Source of the DNA: an uncultured Muribaculaceae bacterium | Lineage (GTDB): Bacteria > Bacteroidota > Bacteroidia > Bacteroidales > Muribaculaceae | Length of the DNA stretch: 64,000 bases | Assembly (NCBI GenBank): GCA_910587235.1 | Contig: CAJUKD010000013.1 | Span: 1 to 64,000, forward strand | Reading direction: 5' to 3' | Shown here: positions 1-8,480 of the stretch, piece by piece | Layout: each line of letters begins with the position of its first letter | Position numbering within the stretch: the first letter of the stretch is position 1 | The notes under the pieces: generated by a model | Told to the model about the DNA's origin: nothing | What the model saw: only the letters and a program-made list of their open reading frames with translations | The model's database searches: none | Position numbers and translations under genes: made by a program

Positions 1-73
1 AATCGGAAGCACGACTGAAACCCCTGTAACTCAATTCTATCACTATATCTTTCCACATTTCACTTTTTTGTAG

Positions 74-81
74 TAACTTTG
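74..81 (+). promoter_or_regulatory. Bacteroidales -7 box (TAACTTTG) before the transposase remnant
   Basis: Matches the TAnnTTTG consensus of the Bacteroidetes primary sigma factor and lies about 100 bases before the conserved ATG at 181. The clearest transposase reading begins right after it, so it may be the original IS promoter. Bases 1-73 show nothing else recognisable. Confidence 0.4.
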
Positions 82-1019
82 CGCAAGCAATATAAGGAAA
101 CGATCAGCTGCTACCGTAGCTGGAAACATCTTGACCATGCCGAAGAATACATCCTTTTCCCCGAAAATATAGGAACAGACATGAGCCTTGACGAGACGTG
201 TCTTAGCAACGGCGATGTCTATACCATCCTGACCAACAAGGCGGCGCGCTGGCGGCCATGGTGCGGGGCGGGGCGGCGGACGCCGTTTCCGCCATGCTTA
301 CGAAGATACCGCTCCGTACAAGGCTGAGGGTCAAAACAGTCACGACAGACCTGTCTTCGGCAATGATGCTGATTGTCCGCAACTGTTTTCCGGGGGCGTC
401 CCTTGTCAACGACCGTTTCCATGTACAGCAGCTCATTTCCGAAGTAGTCGATCAGTTGCGCATACGCCACCGATGGGAAGTGCTCGATGCCGAAAACAAG
501 GCCATAAAAGAGCATCGGGAAAAGCGCAAGACCGCCAAGACAAAGGAAGAACGGTAGCAGATCGGTCAGTGGGAACCGCAAAAGATGGAAAACGGCGAAA
601 CATTGCCCCAGATCATGGCGCGAAGCAGACATATCATCCTCAAACACAAGACAAAATGGAACGGCCAGCAGAAAGCCCGTGCAAAAATACTGTTCAGAAA
701 ATTCCCTGACTTGGAGAAAGCCTACGGGCTGTTCCTTAAGATTGTGGACATCTTCAACGCCAAGGTCTCCCCGGATGTCGCACGACTCAACCTCGCAAGA
801 TGGTACAACCAAGTAGAGGCTTTCGGCAACAATGAGTTCAACAAGATACTGGAGACTTTCGAAAACCACAATGTGACCATAGTCAACTATTTCAAGCAAA
901 GACTGACAAATGCCTCGGCTGAATCTTTCAACGCCAAGATAAAAGCCCTGCGCTCTCAATTCCGCGGAGTAGTCGACATCAAATTCTTTATGTTCAGAAT
1001 CGCCACACTATATACCTGA
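79..1019 (+). pseudogene. broken ISAon1-type (ISL3-like) transposase
   Basis: DDE-type transposase resembling the ISAon1 group common in Bacteroidetes, which moves its own insertion sequence. The frame is broken at least twice. From about 79 to 240 frame 1 reads through a conserved DETCLSNGDVYTILTNKAA block starting at the ATG at 181. From about 243 the homologous sequence continues in frame 3 (ALAAMVRGG, then NDRFHVQQL), so a frameshift lies near 240. An in-frame TAG at 555-557 then stops frame 3, although the same frame continues to the typical C-terminal block TNASAESFNAKIKALRSQFR and the TGA at 1017-1019. No functional protein is expected. I could not define terminal inverted repeats or a target duplication, so the outer limits of the IS are unknown. 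Family assignment is by remembered motifs. Confidence 0.85.
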
Positions 1020-1101
1020 AGCAGCCTCATCGCCAACCCGAAAAATCCGTTGACCCGTAATTTCGGCTTGGACCAAAATAACAGAGAGTTACAAGGAAGA
1101 A

Positions 1102-1133
1102 AAAGAGGAAAATCCTTGCGGAAATTCCTCTTT
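1102..1133 (-). terminator. rho-independent terminator of tRNA-Leu
   Basis: A nine-base-pair stem (AAAGAGGAA at 1102-1110 with TTCCTCTTT at 1125-1133) is followed on the minus strand by a T-rich run. It sits just past the 3' end of the minus-strand tRNA, as expected for its terminator. Confidence 0.6.
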
Positions 1134-1144
1134 GGTCAATTCGT

Positions 1145-1225
1145 GCGCATGAAGGGACTCGAACCCCCACGTCCTAAGGACATTAGATCCTAAGTCTAAC
1201 GCGGCTACCATTACGCCACATGCGC
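1145..1225 (-). tRNA. tRNA-Leu(UAG)
   Basis: The minus strand folds into a cloverleaf. The acceptor stem GCGCATG pairs with CATGCGC. The anticodon stem TTAGA/TCTAA encloses loop CTTAGGA with anticodon TAG, reading CUN leucine codons. A long variable arm typical of class II tRNAs is present, and the T loop is TTCGAGT. No CCA is encoded, as usual in Bacteroidetes. Confidence 0.95.
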
Positions 1226-1236
1226 GGTTACGGGTG

Positions 1237-1244
1237 CAAAGTTA
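1237..1244 (-). promoter_or_regulatory. -7 box (TAACTTTG) of tRNA-Leu
   Basis: TAACTTTG on the minus strand, 12 bases before the mature 5' end of tRNA-Leu and inside the gap after the thioredoxin-like gene. The position fits the tRNA promoter. Confidence 0.6.
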
Positions 1245-1250
1245 CGCAAT

Positions 1251-1991
1251 TCAATCTGCCGGTGCAAACATTTCGGCAATTTTGTTTTCGTCGGACAGCA
1301 TGCGGAGTACCCGGTCGCCTGTATCATCCTTTATTATTATGCGGTCATCGGCGCCGATAAGATATACGGACGGGATTCCTCCTATAACCCATTTTTCGTC
1401 GGATTCGATGTAGCTGTCGGCATCACGCCCTACGGCCCATCCGCGTGGCATCCGCGGAAGATCTGCGTGCCATGCGTCGGTATCGTCATCGAGGTATACC
1501 GCCACGCCGGCCACGCTGCCGTCGGCTACGGCCGGTATGGACATAAGCTCGTTGATAAGGTCGTGACAGTCCTCGCACTCCGGATCATAGAAAATAAGAA
1601 GAGTCGGACGGCCTTCGCCTATAAAACTGTATAACGAGTGGCGACTGTCGTCGGCAAGAGTTATAGGAAAGTCCGGAGCTTGCATGCCCGGGAGTATGCG
1701 TCGGGCGTCGGTGCGCAATATGTCCGCACGGCTGTCGGGTCCGACGGCACCGAGGGCTTCGGCGCGGTCTACGATGGCTGCATACAGAGCGTCGTCGCGT
1801 TCGGGTGAAGTGCGTTCGAAGAATCTGTTTTCCGCGGCAATAAGAAGAGAATCGATGGACTGCGGCATGGTCGCCGATATCAGTGAGTCGGCTTTTGCCG
1901 CTGTGTGACAGTCGGAGCTTGTACGGAAGTCTCCTGCATTGACGACGGCTAAACTGAATAAACTTATTATTGTGATGTATATTTTTTGCAT
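1251..1991 (-). CDS. DUF5106/TlpA-type periplasmic thioredoxin-like protein
   Basis: 246-residue exported protein with a signal peptide (hydrophobic residues 4-18) and a C-terminal thioredoxin fold. The active-site motif is Cys139-Glu-Asp-Cys142 in an FYDPECEDC context, and the cis-proline loop is near Gly-Ile-Pro207. Residues 30-100 form the helical N-terminal region seen in Bacteroidetes DUF5106 proteins. The expected role is a thiol-disulfide oxidoreductase in the envelope; the substrate is unknown. The CEDC active site, with two acidic residues, differs from CPxC of TlpA/ResA but is common in this family. It is transcribed alone, with a TATATTTG box 23 bases before the ATG. Confidence 0.8.
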   Translation of the reverse strand: MQKIYITIISLFSLAVVNAGDFRTSSDCHTAAKADSLISATMPQSIDSLLIAAENRFFERTSPERDDALYAAIVDRAEALGAVGPDSRADILRTDARRILPGMQAPDFPITLADDSRHSLYSFIGEGRPTLLIFYDPECEDCHDLINELMSIPAVADGSVAGVAVYLDDDTDAWHADLPRMPRGWAVGRDADSYIESDEKWVIGGIPSVYLIGADDRIIIKDDTGDRVLRMLSDENKIAEMFAPAD

Positions 1992-2013
1992 TGTCCGGAT
2001 TTACTTTTAGATA

Positions 2014-2021
2014 CAAATATA
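2014..2021 (-). promoter_or_regulatory. -7 box (TATATTTG) of the thioredoxin-like gene
   Basis: Minus-strand TAnnTTTG box 23 bases before the start codon at 1991. The glycerate kinase gene on the other strand starts at 2075, so this short gap carries at least the minus-strand promoter. Confidence 0.55.
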
Positions 2022-2074
2022 GTAATGGATTTCGGATATTATGGATAATTTTACAAATCAAAAACGATTTCATC

Positions 2075-3160
2075 ATGATTTTGGTTGTAAGCGATAAGTT
2101 TAAGGGTACCCTCAGTTCCGAAGAAGCCGGCAACGCTATTGCCTGCGGCCTTTTCCCGCTGGAGGAAGAAAGAGCTTGCCGTATCGTCGTCGAAGCCATG
2201 GCCGATGGCGGCGAAGGAACCGCAGGTGCTCTTGGCGGAATATTGGTCGCCGGAGTTCCGGGCCTGTGGCGTCTGCCCGGCGGTGACATGATTGTGGAAA
2301 GTGCTGCTTGTATAGGCCATGCGTCCGCAAATCTGATGTGCAGTCCTTTGTCGCGACGTTCGAGCCGCGCTTTTGGCGATGCCGTTATCCGGGCGTTGCG
2401 GATGTCGGCGCCGCATGGCCGGGTGTTTGCAGCCATAGGAGGGACTTCAACGGCCGACGGCGGTGCCGGAATGCTTCAGGCTTTTGGTTATGCGTTCTAT
2501 GGGGGTGACGGGCTTATAGAGGAAGATATCACACCCGAAATAATGTCTGATAGGGTTGTCGGTATTGAGGTTCCGGCTGCGAGCGTCATCGAGCAATTGC
2601 GTACGCGCCTCTGCGGTCTTTCGGATGTAAGAGCGGCCTTGTGCGATACGGGACGATTGTCGGCTCTTGATTTCCTTGAACAGAAAGGCCTGACGGACGG
2701 TGATGAGAAAGCAGTTATCCTACGTGCGTTCTTGCGTATGCGCGAGATGCTTGTGCCCGATGGTGAAGAGAGTGCGTTCGACGGTGCGGGCGGTGGTGTC
2801 GGTTTTGCTCTTGCCTCAGTGGCGGGTGTGTCTGTGGTTTCAGGAGCTGAATATGTCCTTGCGCGGATTTTGTCGCGCCGGAAGCATCCCAGGCTTCTGG
2901 TGACCGGCGAAGGTTCTGTCGACAGACAGACGGCAGGCGGGAAAGTCGTTGAAACCGTCAATGCGGCAGGACGCCGGGATGGCATTCCGGTTCTGACTGT
3001 CGGCGGACGGGTCTGCGGTCATGTTCAGTATCAGTTTGTTGTTGCCGCAGGGAAAGGTGATGTGCCTGTGGATGCCGAAGAAGCCGCGCGGCGTGTGCGT
3101 GAGGCGGTCGGAGCTGAACTTCCTCGAATACGAAGCCTGATGGATACGGCTAAAGGCTGA
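2075..3160 (+). CDS. glxK: glycerate kinase
   Basis: 361-residue type II glycerate kinase (GckA/GlxK fold), which phosphorylates glycerate with ATP in the cytoplasm and feeds it to lower glycolysis. The N-terminus DKFKGTLSSEEA, the GGTSTADGGAGMLQAFG block and the late TGEGSVDRQTAGGK block are the family signatures. The reading frame is open upstream to 1991, but the conserved sequence begins at MILVVSDKFKG, so the ATG at 2075 is chosen. It is slightly shorter than the usual 370-380 residues. Its 3' end overlaps the convergent acyltransferase gene by 11 bases. No operon partner is present on this strand. Confidence 0.93.
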   Translation: MILVVSDKFKGTLSSEEAGNAIACGLFPLEEERACRIVVEAMADGGEGTAGALGGILVAGVPGLWRLPGGDMIVESAACIGHASANLMCSPLSRRSSRAFGDAVIRALRMSAPHGRVFAAIGGTSTADGGAGMLQAFGYAFYGGDGLIEEDITPEIMSDRVVGIEVPAASVIEQLRTRLCGLSDVRAALCDTGRLSALDFLEQKGLTDGDEKAVILRAFLRMREMLVPDGEESAFDGAGGGVGFALASVAGVSVVSGAEYVLARILSRRKHPRLLVTGEGSVDRQTAGGKVVETVNAAGRRDGIPVLTVGGRVCGHVQYQFVVAAGKGDVPVDAEEAARRVREAVGAELPRIRSLMDTAKG

Positions 3161-4118
3161 CTTCGTAGATGCAATAGGCTGTACCTCGTCCTCCCATGCC
3201 GTTTTTTTGCCTTAGCAGTCCTTCGTTGAGGTATTCGCCGTGGCGTTCGTTGCTTATGCCGAAGTCGAAATATCGGCGATTGCCGCAGTGATTCTTTATT
3301 ATATGGTCGAACAGCAGCGGGAGCGCGCGCAGCTCTTTGCCGCGTGCTGATGCCGCTATGTACTGGGCATGTGCGCAAGTGTCGGTGAAGAATATCAATG
3401 TACCGGCTACTATACCTCCTAATGAATCACGTGCGGTGAACAGGCGGATATTATCCGGGAAGCGGTTACGCAGCAATTCTATCTCGGCGAGAGTGTGCAC
3501 GGGCCTTACGCCGTATCGTTCGCACAGAAGTTCGGAGAGAAGTTGCCAGTATTCGGGGAAACCGGCAGGATCATCCGCCGCTTTTACTCCTGCGGCCGCA
3601 GCATGCCGCATGTTGCGCATACTGTTTTGGTTGAAAGGCAATGGCTCGTCAAGGGCTATTGTCGACGATAGGTTTACTTCTGCCTGCCTGGCTCCCTGGC
3701 GGAACAGGGCATATATATCCTCTTCGGCCGGATAGCGGTGATAGATATGAGGGATAGCCTTATATCGCAGGATTGAGAATCCGTTGTCGCGGAAATACCG
3801 GCAGGCCGAATTGAGTATCTCAAGTACGGTGCATCCGTCGACGCAGCCCGAACATGGTAGAATCAGGCCTCCATAGGTAAGGCCGGCATGAGAGTGTACG
3901 GTGGAGCCGTCGGCACAAGCCGGCAGCAAGGCGAGGATATGGCCGGAATCGTCGCGGAAAATCAATGAGCAATCGGTGAAACGGTCGGAATGGTAGTCCA
4001 TGTAACCGCGTTCGAGCAGAAATGTGGCGTTGCGCGAATCGCGTACAAAAACGTTCCATTCTTCGGCATTGTCTGTCGAGTAGGGGATGACGTTAATTCT
4101 TCGCTTGTTGCCGTTCAT
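3150..4118 (-). CDS. FemAB-like/GNAT acyltransferase
   Basis: 322-residue cytoplasmic protein of the GNAT superfamily resembling FemAB-type transferases. It has an N-terminal half with the LTYGGLILP strand and a C-terminal acetyltransferase-like half with GIVAGTLIFFTDTCAHAQYIAAS and a final YFDFGISN block. The FDFG motif is typical of FemAB/BioF2-like proteins. Such enzymes transfer acyl or aminoacyl groups to cell-envelope precursors; the substrate here cannot be read from sequence. It lies 14 bases after the PBP1A gene on the same strand, so co-transcription and a link to envelope assembly are plausible inferences. There is no signal peptide. Confidence 0.75.
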   Translation of the reverse strand: MNGNKRRINVIPYSTDNAEEWNVFVRDSRNATFLLERGYMDYHSDRFTDCSLIFRDDSGHILALLPACADGSTVHSHAGLTYGGLILPCSGCVDGCTVLEILNSACRYFRDNGFSILRYKAIPHIYHRYPAEEDIYALFRQGARQAEVNLSSTIALDEPLPFNQNSMRNMRHAAAAGVKAADDPAGFPEYWQLLSELLCERYGVRPVHTLAEIELLRNRFPDNIRLFTARDSLGGIVAGTLIFFTDTCAHAQYIAASARGKELRALPLLFDHIIKNHCGNRRYFDFGISNERHGEYLNEGLLRQKNGMGGRGTAYCIYEVSL

Positions 4119-4132
4119 GATTTCTCAGTTAT

Positions 4133-6526
4133 TCAGTCGAAGGCTCCTTCTATGGACTCGCCTACGCTTTCCTCCACTTCGTCGTTTGCGAACTCGCTTT
4201 CGCAGAGATTAATCCCGGCCGGGAATTTAAAACGAGCCTCCTGGTTGTAGGGAAGGGTCTTGTCGGCATAGACACGTGAGATGTATTTGCCATAGATCGG
4301 CAGTGCCATAGCCGCACCTTGACCGTGAGCCATGCTGTTGAAGTGTATATATCGTTCTTCGCCGCCTACCCATGTGCCGGAAACGAGTTCGGGGGTAAAT
4401 GCCATGAACCATCCGTCGGCGTTGAAGTTGGTTGTGCCTGTTTTGCCGCCGGTCTGTGCCGTAAGGTTGTAAGGTGGACGGCGCAGGCGGTTGCCCGTGC
4501 CGCTGTCTACTACGTTCAGCAGGATGGAAAGTATGCGGTAATATCCTTTCATTGTTATCACCTCAGTCTGCGACGGTGCGAATTCGCTGATGATGTTGCC
4601 GTTGGCATCGGCGATTGCGGTGACGAACATGGGATCGGAGCGCATCCCTCGGTTGGCGAAAGCGCTGTAGGCGGTAACCATTTCTTTGACCGACACTTCG
4701 CAGGGGCCGAGGCATAGCGATTTCACGGCCGGCAACTGGTTAGTTATGCCGTAGCTGTGCATGCGCTTGACAAGCTCGGCCGGACTGAGGCGGTCCATTA
4801 TGCGGGCCGAAATCCAGTTGTTCGAGTTTGTGAGTGCCCAGCGCAGATCCACCATTTCGCCTATGCGTGCATGACCTGTATTACGCGGTTGCCAGATGCG
4901 TCCGTTCTCGTCGTATAGAGTCGGCTGCTCGTTGAGCATCTGTGTGCATGGGGTAAAGTCGTCGGTTTCGAGAGCGTAAGTGTACAGGAACGGTTTGATT
5001 GTCGAGCCGATCTGACGGCGGCCTGTCGATACCATGTCATACTGGAAAAAGCGGAAGTCGGGACCGCCTACGTATGCCTTTACAAATCCAGTCGACGGTT
5101 CCATCGACATGAAGCCCGTGCGCAGGAATGATTTTGTATAGAGTATGGAATCGCGGGGAGTCATGACAGTATCGACCGGACCTTCGTAGCTGAACACCGA
5201 CATTTCTACGGGGGTGTTGAATTCCGTTTCGATTTCCGCTTCCGAGCGTCCGGCCACGCGGGCCACACGATGACGTTCGCTCTGCTTGATGGCGTTTGCG
5301 ATAAGTTGCTTGCGGAGTCCGGCTGATAATTCGGCGGGATTTGATGAATATGGAGCCGTCGAAGAATTGCGTTTTTCGCGGAAGAAGGCTTTCTGGAGAT
5401 CCTGCATGTGTTCCTGCACGGCCTGTTCGGCATAGGTCTGCATGCGGGAGTCAATGGTGGTGTATATTTTCAGACCGTCGTTGTAGAGGTCATATTTTGT
5501 GCCGTCGGGCTTGCGGGTTTTCTCAATCCAGCCGAAGAGAGGGTTTGTAGCCCAGGCTATGGAGTCGTCGGTATATTTCTGTTTGTCCCAGGAGGGATAG
5601 TCCTGGCGTCTTGGCTTTTTTGCCGAGAGCACACGGCGCAGTTCTTCCCTGAAGTATGGCGCGAGGCCTTCTTTGTGGTCCACGCGGTGGAAGTCGAGCG
5701 TAAGGGGTTTCGCTTTCAGAGAGTCGAGTTCGGCGGAAGTGAGCATGTCGGCCTTGTACATTTGTTCGAGCACCACATTGCGGCGGGCGCGGGCACGTTC
5801 GGGTTTGCGCACCGGGTTGAAGTATGACGGATTTTTGACCATGCCTACAAGTGTCGCAGCTTCAAGGGTATTGAGATCCTTTGCGTCTTTGTTGAAATAT
5901 ACCTTTGCTGCCGACTTGATGCCTACTGCGTTATATAGGAAGTCGAACTGGTTGAGGTACATTTTCAGAATCTCTTCCTTTGAATAGAAACGCTCGAGTT
6001 TTATGGCGATCATCCATTCGATAGGCTTTTGTACTGCTCTGGCAAGAAATCCGCTGCTCGGCGGGGTGTAGAGCTGCTTTGCGAGCTGCTGTGTGATGGT
6101 TGAACCGCCTCCTGCGTTTTTCTGTCGCAGGATTACTGTCTTGATCATCGCGCGGGCCACTGCGCGTACGTCTATGCCGGAATGGTCGGCGAAGCGGGCG
6201 TCCTCGGTGGCTATAAGCGCGTCGACCATGGCCGGTGATATTTCTTCGAAGTCGGCATAAACGCGGTTGCCCGTATTGCGGAAATAACGTCCGAGTTCTT
6301 TGCCGTCGGCGCTGTACAGTACTGTCGCAAATTTGTCCTGCGGATTTTTAAGTTCTTCGATCGGAGGCATATAGCCTATCACTCCGTTGTAGGCGAGCAG
6401 GAAGAAGCCGCCTAAGAAAAGAACGCAAACTACGAAACATATCCACATCCAGCGTATTATTGCGCGGGTGCGTGGTTTTAGTCCCGGTTTTGGGGCTTTT
6501 GTGTTATTTGGGGTATTGGATGGCAT
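4133..6526 (-). CDS. mrcA: penicillin-binding protein 1A, bifunctional
   Basis: 797-residue class A PBP that polymerises and cross-links peptidoglycan at the outer face of the inner membrane. One transmembrane helix lies at about residues 24-46. The GT51 glycosyltransferase domain has Glu108-Asp-Ala-Arg-Phe and GGSTITQQ (140-147). The transpeptidase domain has Ser508-Thr-Ile-Lys511 (catalytic serine), Ser568-Asn-Asn570 and Lys695-Thr-Gly-Thr698. Length and motif order are normal and no key residue is missing. The FemAB-like gene follows closely on the same strand. A TAACTTTG box lies about 30 bases before the ATG. The symbol mrcA/ponA is by family, not by proven orthology. Confidence 0.95.
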   Translation of the reverse strand: MPSNTPNNTKAPKPGLKPRTRAIIRWMWICFVVCVLFLGGFFLLAYNGVIGYMPPIEELKNPQDKFATVLYSADGKELGRYFRNTGNRVYADFEEISPAMVDALIATEDARFADHSGIDVRAVARAMIKTVILRQKNAGGGSTITQQLAKQLYTPPSSGFLARAVQKPIEWMIAIKLERFYSKEEILKMYLNQFDFLYNAVGIKSAAKVYFNKDAKDLNTLEAATLVGMVKNPSYFNPVRKPERARARRNVVLEQMYKADMLTSAELDSLKAKPLTLDFHRVDHKEGLAPYFREELRRVLSAKKPRRQDYPSWDKQKYTDDSIAWATNPLFGWIEKTRKPDGTKYDLYNDGLKIYTTIDSRMQTYAEQAVQEHMQDLQKAFFREKRNSSTAPYSSNPAELSAGLRKQLIANAIKQSERHRVARVAGRSEAEIETEFNTPVEMSVFSYEGPVDTVMTPRDSILYTKSFLRTGFMSMEPSTGFVKAYVGGPDFRFFQYDMVSTGRRQIGSTIKPFLYTYALETDDFTPCTQMLNEQPTLYDENGRIWQPRNTGHARIGEMVDLRWALTNSNNWISARIMDRLSPAELVKRMHSYGITNQLPAVKSLCLGPCEVSVKEMVTAYSAFANRGMRSDPMFVTAIADANGNIISEFAPSQTEVITMKGYYRILSILLNVVDSGTGNRLRRPPYNLTAQTGGKTGTTNFNADGWFMAFTPELVSGTWVGGEERYIHFNSMAHGQGAAMALPIYGKYISRVYADKTLPYNQEARFKFPAGINLCESEFANDEVEESVGESIEGAFD

Positions 6527-6551
6527 TATATGTTTTCTTTGTTTCAGAAAG

Positions 6552-6559
6552 CAAAGTTA
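6552..6559 (-). promoter_or_regulatory. -7 box (TAACTTTG) of the PBP1A operon
   Basis: TAnnTTTG consensus on the minus strand 25 bases before the PBP1A start codon, in the short gap after the histidine phosphatase gene. Confidence 0.55.
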
Positions 6560-6593
6560 CGAATTTGTTTCCAAATTTTGTTTGGCTGTTTTT

Positions 6594-7931
6594 TTATAGC
6601 AGAGAGCGCAAGTAGTTTCCAAGTTCTGTCCAGCGGTAGTGCGTGCCGCCGTCAGGGCCGCTTACAGTCGCTTGAACGGGCAAATCGATGTCGCGTTCGT
6701 TCAGCATCACACGTACCAGAACATTTTCAGCCGTGGCATTCTTTCCGTTTGGCTTCAGGAATATCAGCTGTAGGTTGGAGGCCATGGGCGATATCCGGAA
6801 GTTGGCGTAGCCGTCGGCCAGTCGGGCGGGATCCGTGGCATCGGAATAACATCCGTCGAGGCGCAACAGGGCTGTCAGCGGGATAATGTTGCCGTCATGG
6901 CCGAAGCGGAGGCTAGCTCCGCGGCGGTTGCCGGCTATATAACTTTCGGCAGTGTCCACGATATTACGCACAAGATTGCGCGCATTGGCTGTGTGGTGGC
7001 CTCTGGCGGGCGGATAAGATGAATTGCAGGCATAGAATTTAAAATTCGCAATCTGCCAGAGTTCATAAAGTTCTTCCGTGGTGAAGAATCCGAGCAGATC
7101 GACATCGGTTTCGCCGTTCTGCACATCGACAGCCATCCAGTAGAGGTCTTCAAAAAAGGCGTCAGGATCGTTTGGCGCACATTCGTATATTGCCTCTCCG
7201 CTTTCAGAGGAATACACGTTCGCCTTGAAGATCTGAGCTATAAGCCGGTCGGGGCGCGTGTGTTCGTTGCGGAAGCGCAGATAATCATTGTACCACGGGC
7301 CTTCATGCGAGGCATAAGGGCCTGATTCGGGGCTGTGGTAGTTGAGATAGTACATATTTCGTTCTGACGATTCGCGCGGGATTGACAGATGCGGATATTT
7401 TTCTTTCAGGCCTTCAATGAATGCGAACATAGAATGTGCGCATCGCATTACCGGTGTCGAGGCGGCGGTGACGGCTGATGTCGTGTCGTTGAATGCGGTA
7501 GGATAGTCGGAGGCAAGCCGCCGGGCTATGGCGCGGTGCTGGCGGCTGCCCAGAGGTGTCAGTTCGCCGCCGCGTCCGCGGGCTTCTTTCCACACCGAGT
7601 CGACCAGTAGTTTGAGTCGCATGCCTTCCGGAGTAAGACAGTCGGCCTCTGCTGCTCTTTTCAGGCAATCGGCTACGCGTCTGTAGTCATTGTCGCTGAT
7701 AAGATAGCGGGATCCGTGACGTCCGTAGTGGCTGATATAAAAAGCCTCGTATCCTTCCGGCGCAAGACGTCCGCGGGTGATCTCATCCTCAGGATATGCA
7801 AAATAGATACCCCCTGCGCGTTCGGGAAGTTCTTCTATGGACTCTCTGGCCGACTTTCCGGCTGTTGCTCCTGACGGGCATGACAGCAGGATTAGAAAAG
7901 AAAGTATCGGAACGAGTATGTTTTGGTTCAT
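6594..7931 (-). CDS. histidine-type acid phosphatase (phytase/MINPP-like)
   Basis: 445-residue exported phosphatase of the histidine acid phosphatase branch. It has the phosphohistidine motif Arg71-His72-Gly73-Ser74-Arg75 and the proton-donor motif GHDGN near residue 345. The N-terminus is hydrophobic and ends in LLSC at residue 18, so it may be a lipoprotein facing the periplasm or the cell surface rather than a freely secreted enzyme. Bacteroidetes homologues hydrolyse inositol phosphates and other phosphomonoesters; the substrate here is inferred. It is a single-gene unit with its own TACTTTTG promoter box. Confidence 0.88.
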   Translation of the reverse strand: MNQNILVPILSFLILLSCPSGATAGKSARESIEELPERAGGIYFAYPEDEITRGRLAPEGYEAFYISHYGRHGSRYLISDNDYRRVADCLKRAAEADCLTPEGMRLKLLVDSVWKEARGRGGELTPLGSRQHRAIARRLASDYPTAFNDTTSAVTAASTPVMRCAHSMFAFIEGLKEKYPHLSIPRESSERNMYYLNYHSPESGPYASHEGPWYNDYLRFRNEHTRPDRLIAQIFKANVYSSESGEAIYECAPNDPDAFFEDLYWMAVDVQNGETDVDLLGFFTTEELYELWQIANFKFYACNSSYPPARGHHTANARNLVRNIVDTAESYIAGNRRGASLRFGHDGNIIPLTALLRLDGCYSDATDPARLADGYANFRISPMASNLQLIFLKPNGKNATAENVLVRVMLNERDIDLPVQATVSGPDGGTHYRWTELGNYLRSLL

Positions 7932-7976
7932 CGTGTTATGTTATTGTATTGTATTGCATAGCCTGTTGCCGCATTA

Positions 7977-7984
7977 CAAAAGTA
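7977..7984 (-). promoter_or_regulatory. -7 box (TACTTTTG) of the histidine phosphatase gene
   Basis: TAnnTTTG on the minus strand about 45 bases before the start at 7931. It stands almost back to back with the plus-strand box at 8017-8024. Confidence 0.5.
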
Positions 7985-8016
7985 ACTAAAATCGCCTTAT
8001 AGTAAAATTAAATCCT

Positions 8017-8024
8017 TAAATTTG
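8017..8024 (+). promoter_or_regulatory. -7 box (TAAATTTG) of the SPFH-tail/Ca-ATPase operon
   Basis: Strong TAAATTTG box 31 bases before the ATG at 8055. It overlaps a possible TTG start at 8022, which argues that translation starts at 8055 or 8067 instead. Confidence 0.6.
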
Positions 8025-8054
8025 TGCCGATATTATAATCGCATTAACAATTTT

Positions 8055-8459
8055 ATGAAAAATGGTATGAAGAATCTGGCTCTTTCTGCAATATCTGTTG
8101 CAGCTATCATTATCCTCATTATAGGAGCCTGTGTGGCTATTCCTTACTACAATGTATGGCAGCAGGAGATGTCCGGCCGTGCCGAGTTCGCAAAGGCTGA
8201 GCAGAATCGCAAGATACGGATTGAGGAAGCCAAAGCCAATCTGGAAGCCGAGAAGTTGAACGCTCAGGCGGAAATCGAGCGTGCAAAAGGTGCTGCCGAG
8301 GCAATACGCATAGAGAACGGCAGCATTACTCCTACTTATATTCAATATCTGTGGGTGCGTCAGCAGAACAACTTGAACAATAAAACCGTTATTTACATAC
8401 CCACGGAGAATAACCTGCCTGTTCTTGAAGCTTCTCGCCTTCCACTTGATGCCAAATGA
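8055..8459 (+). CDS. small SPFH/stomatin-tail membrane protein
   Basis: 134-residue protein with one N-terminal membrane helix (LALSAISVAAIIILIIGACVA), then an Ala/Glu/Lys-rich coiled coil and a C-terminal segment (NGSITPTYIQYLWVRQQN, then a short hydrophobic strand IYIPTENNLPVL). The coil and tail resemble the end of stomatin/prohibitin/HflK proteins, but the SPFH core domain is absent. Such short homologues exist in Bacteroidetes; their function is unknown to me. The start at 8055 is chosen because the promoter box lies just before it; a second ATG at 8067 is possible. It ends 21 bases before the calcium ATPase gene, so the two are probably co-transcribed. Confidence 0.7.
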   Translation: MKNGMKNLALSAISVAAIIILIIGACVAIPYYNVWQQEMSGRAEFAKAEQNRKIRIEEAKANLEAEKLNAQAEIERAKGAAEAIRIENGSITPTYIQYLWVRQQNNLNNKTVIYIPTENNLPVLEASRLPLDAK

Positions 8460-8480
8460 ATTGACTGAAAAAAATCTAAA

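Noticed and set aside
219..959. A 246-codon minus-strand frame over the transposase remnant
   Set aside because: It is open only as the complement of the transposase sequence; the plus strand carries the recognisable blocks.
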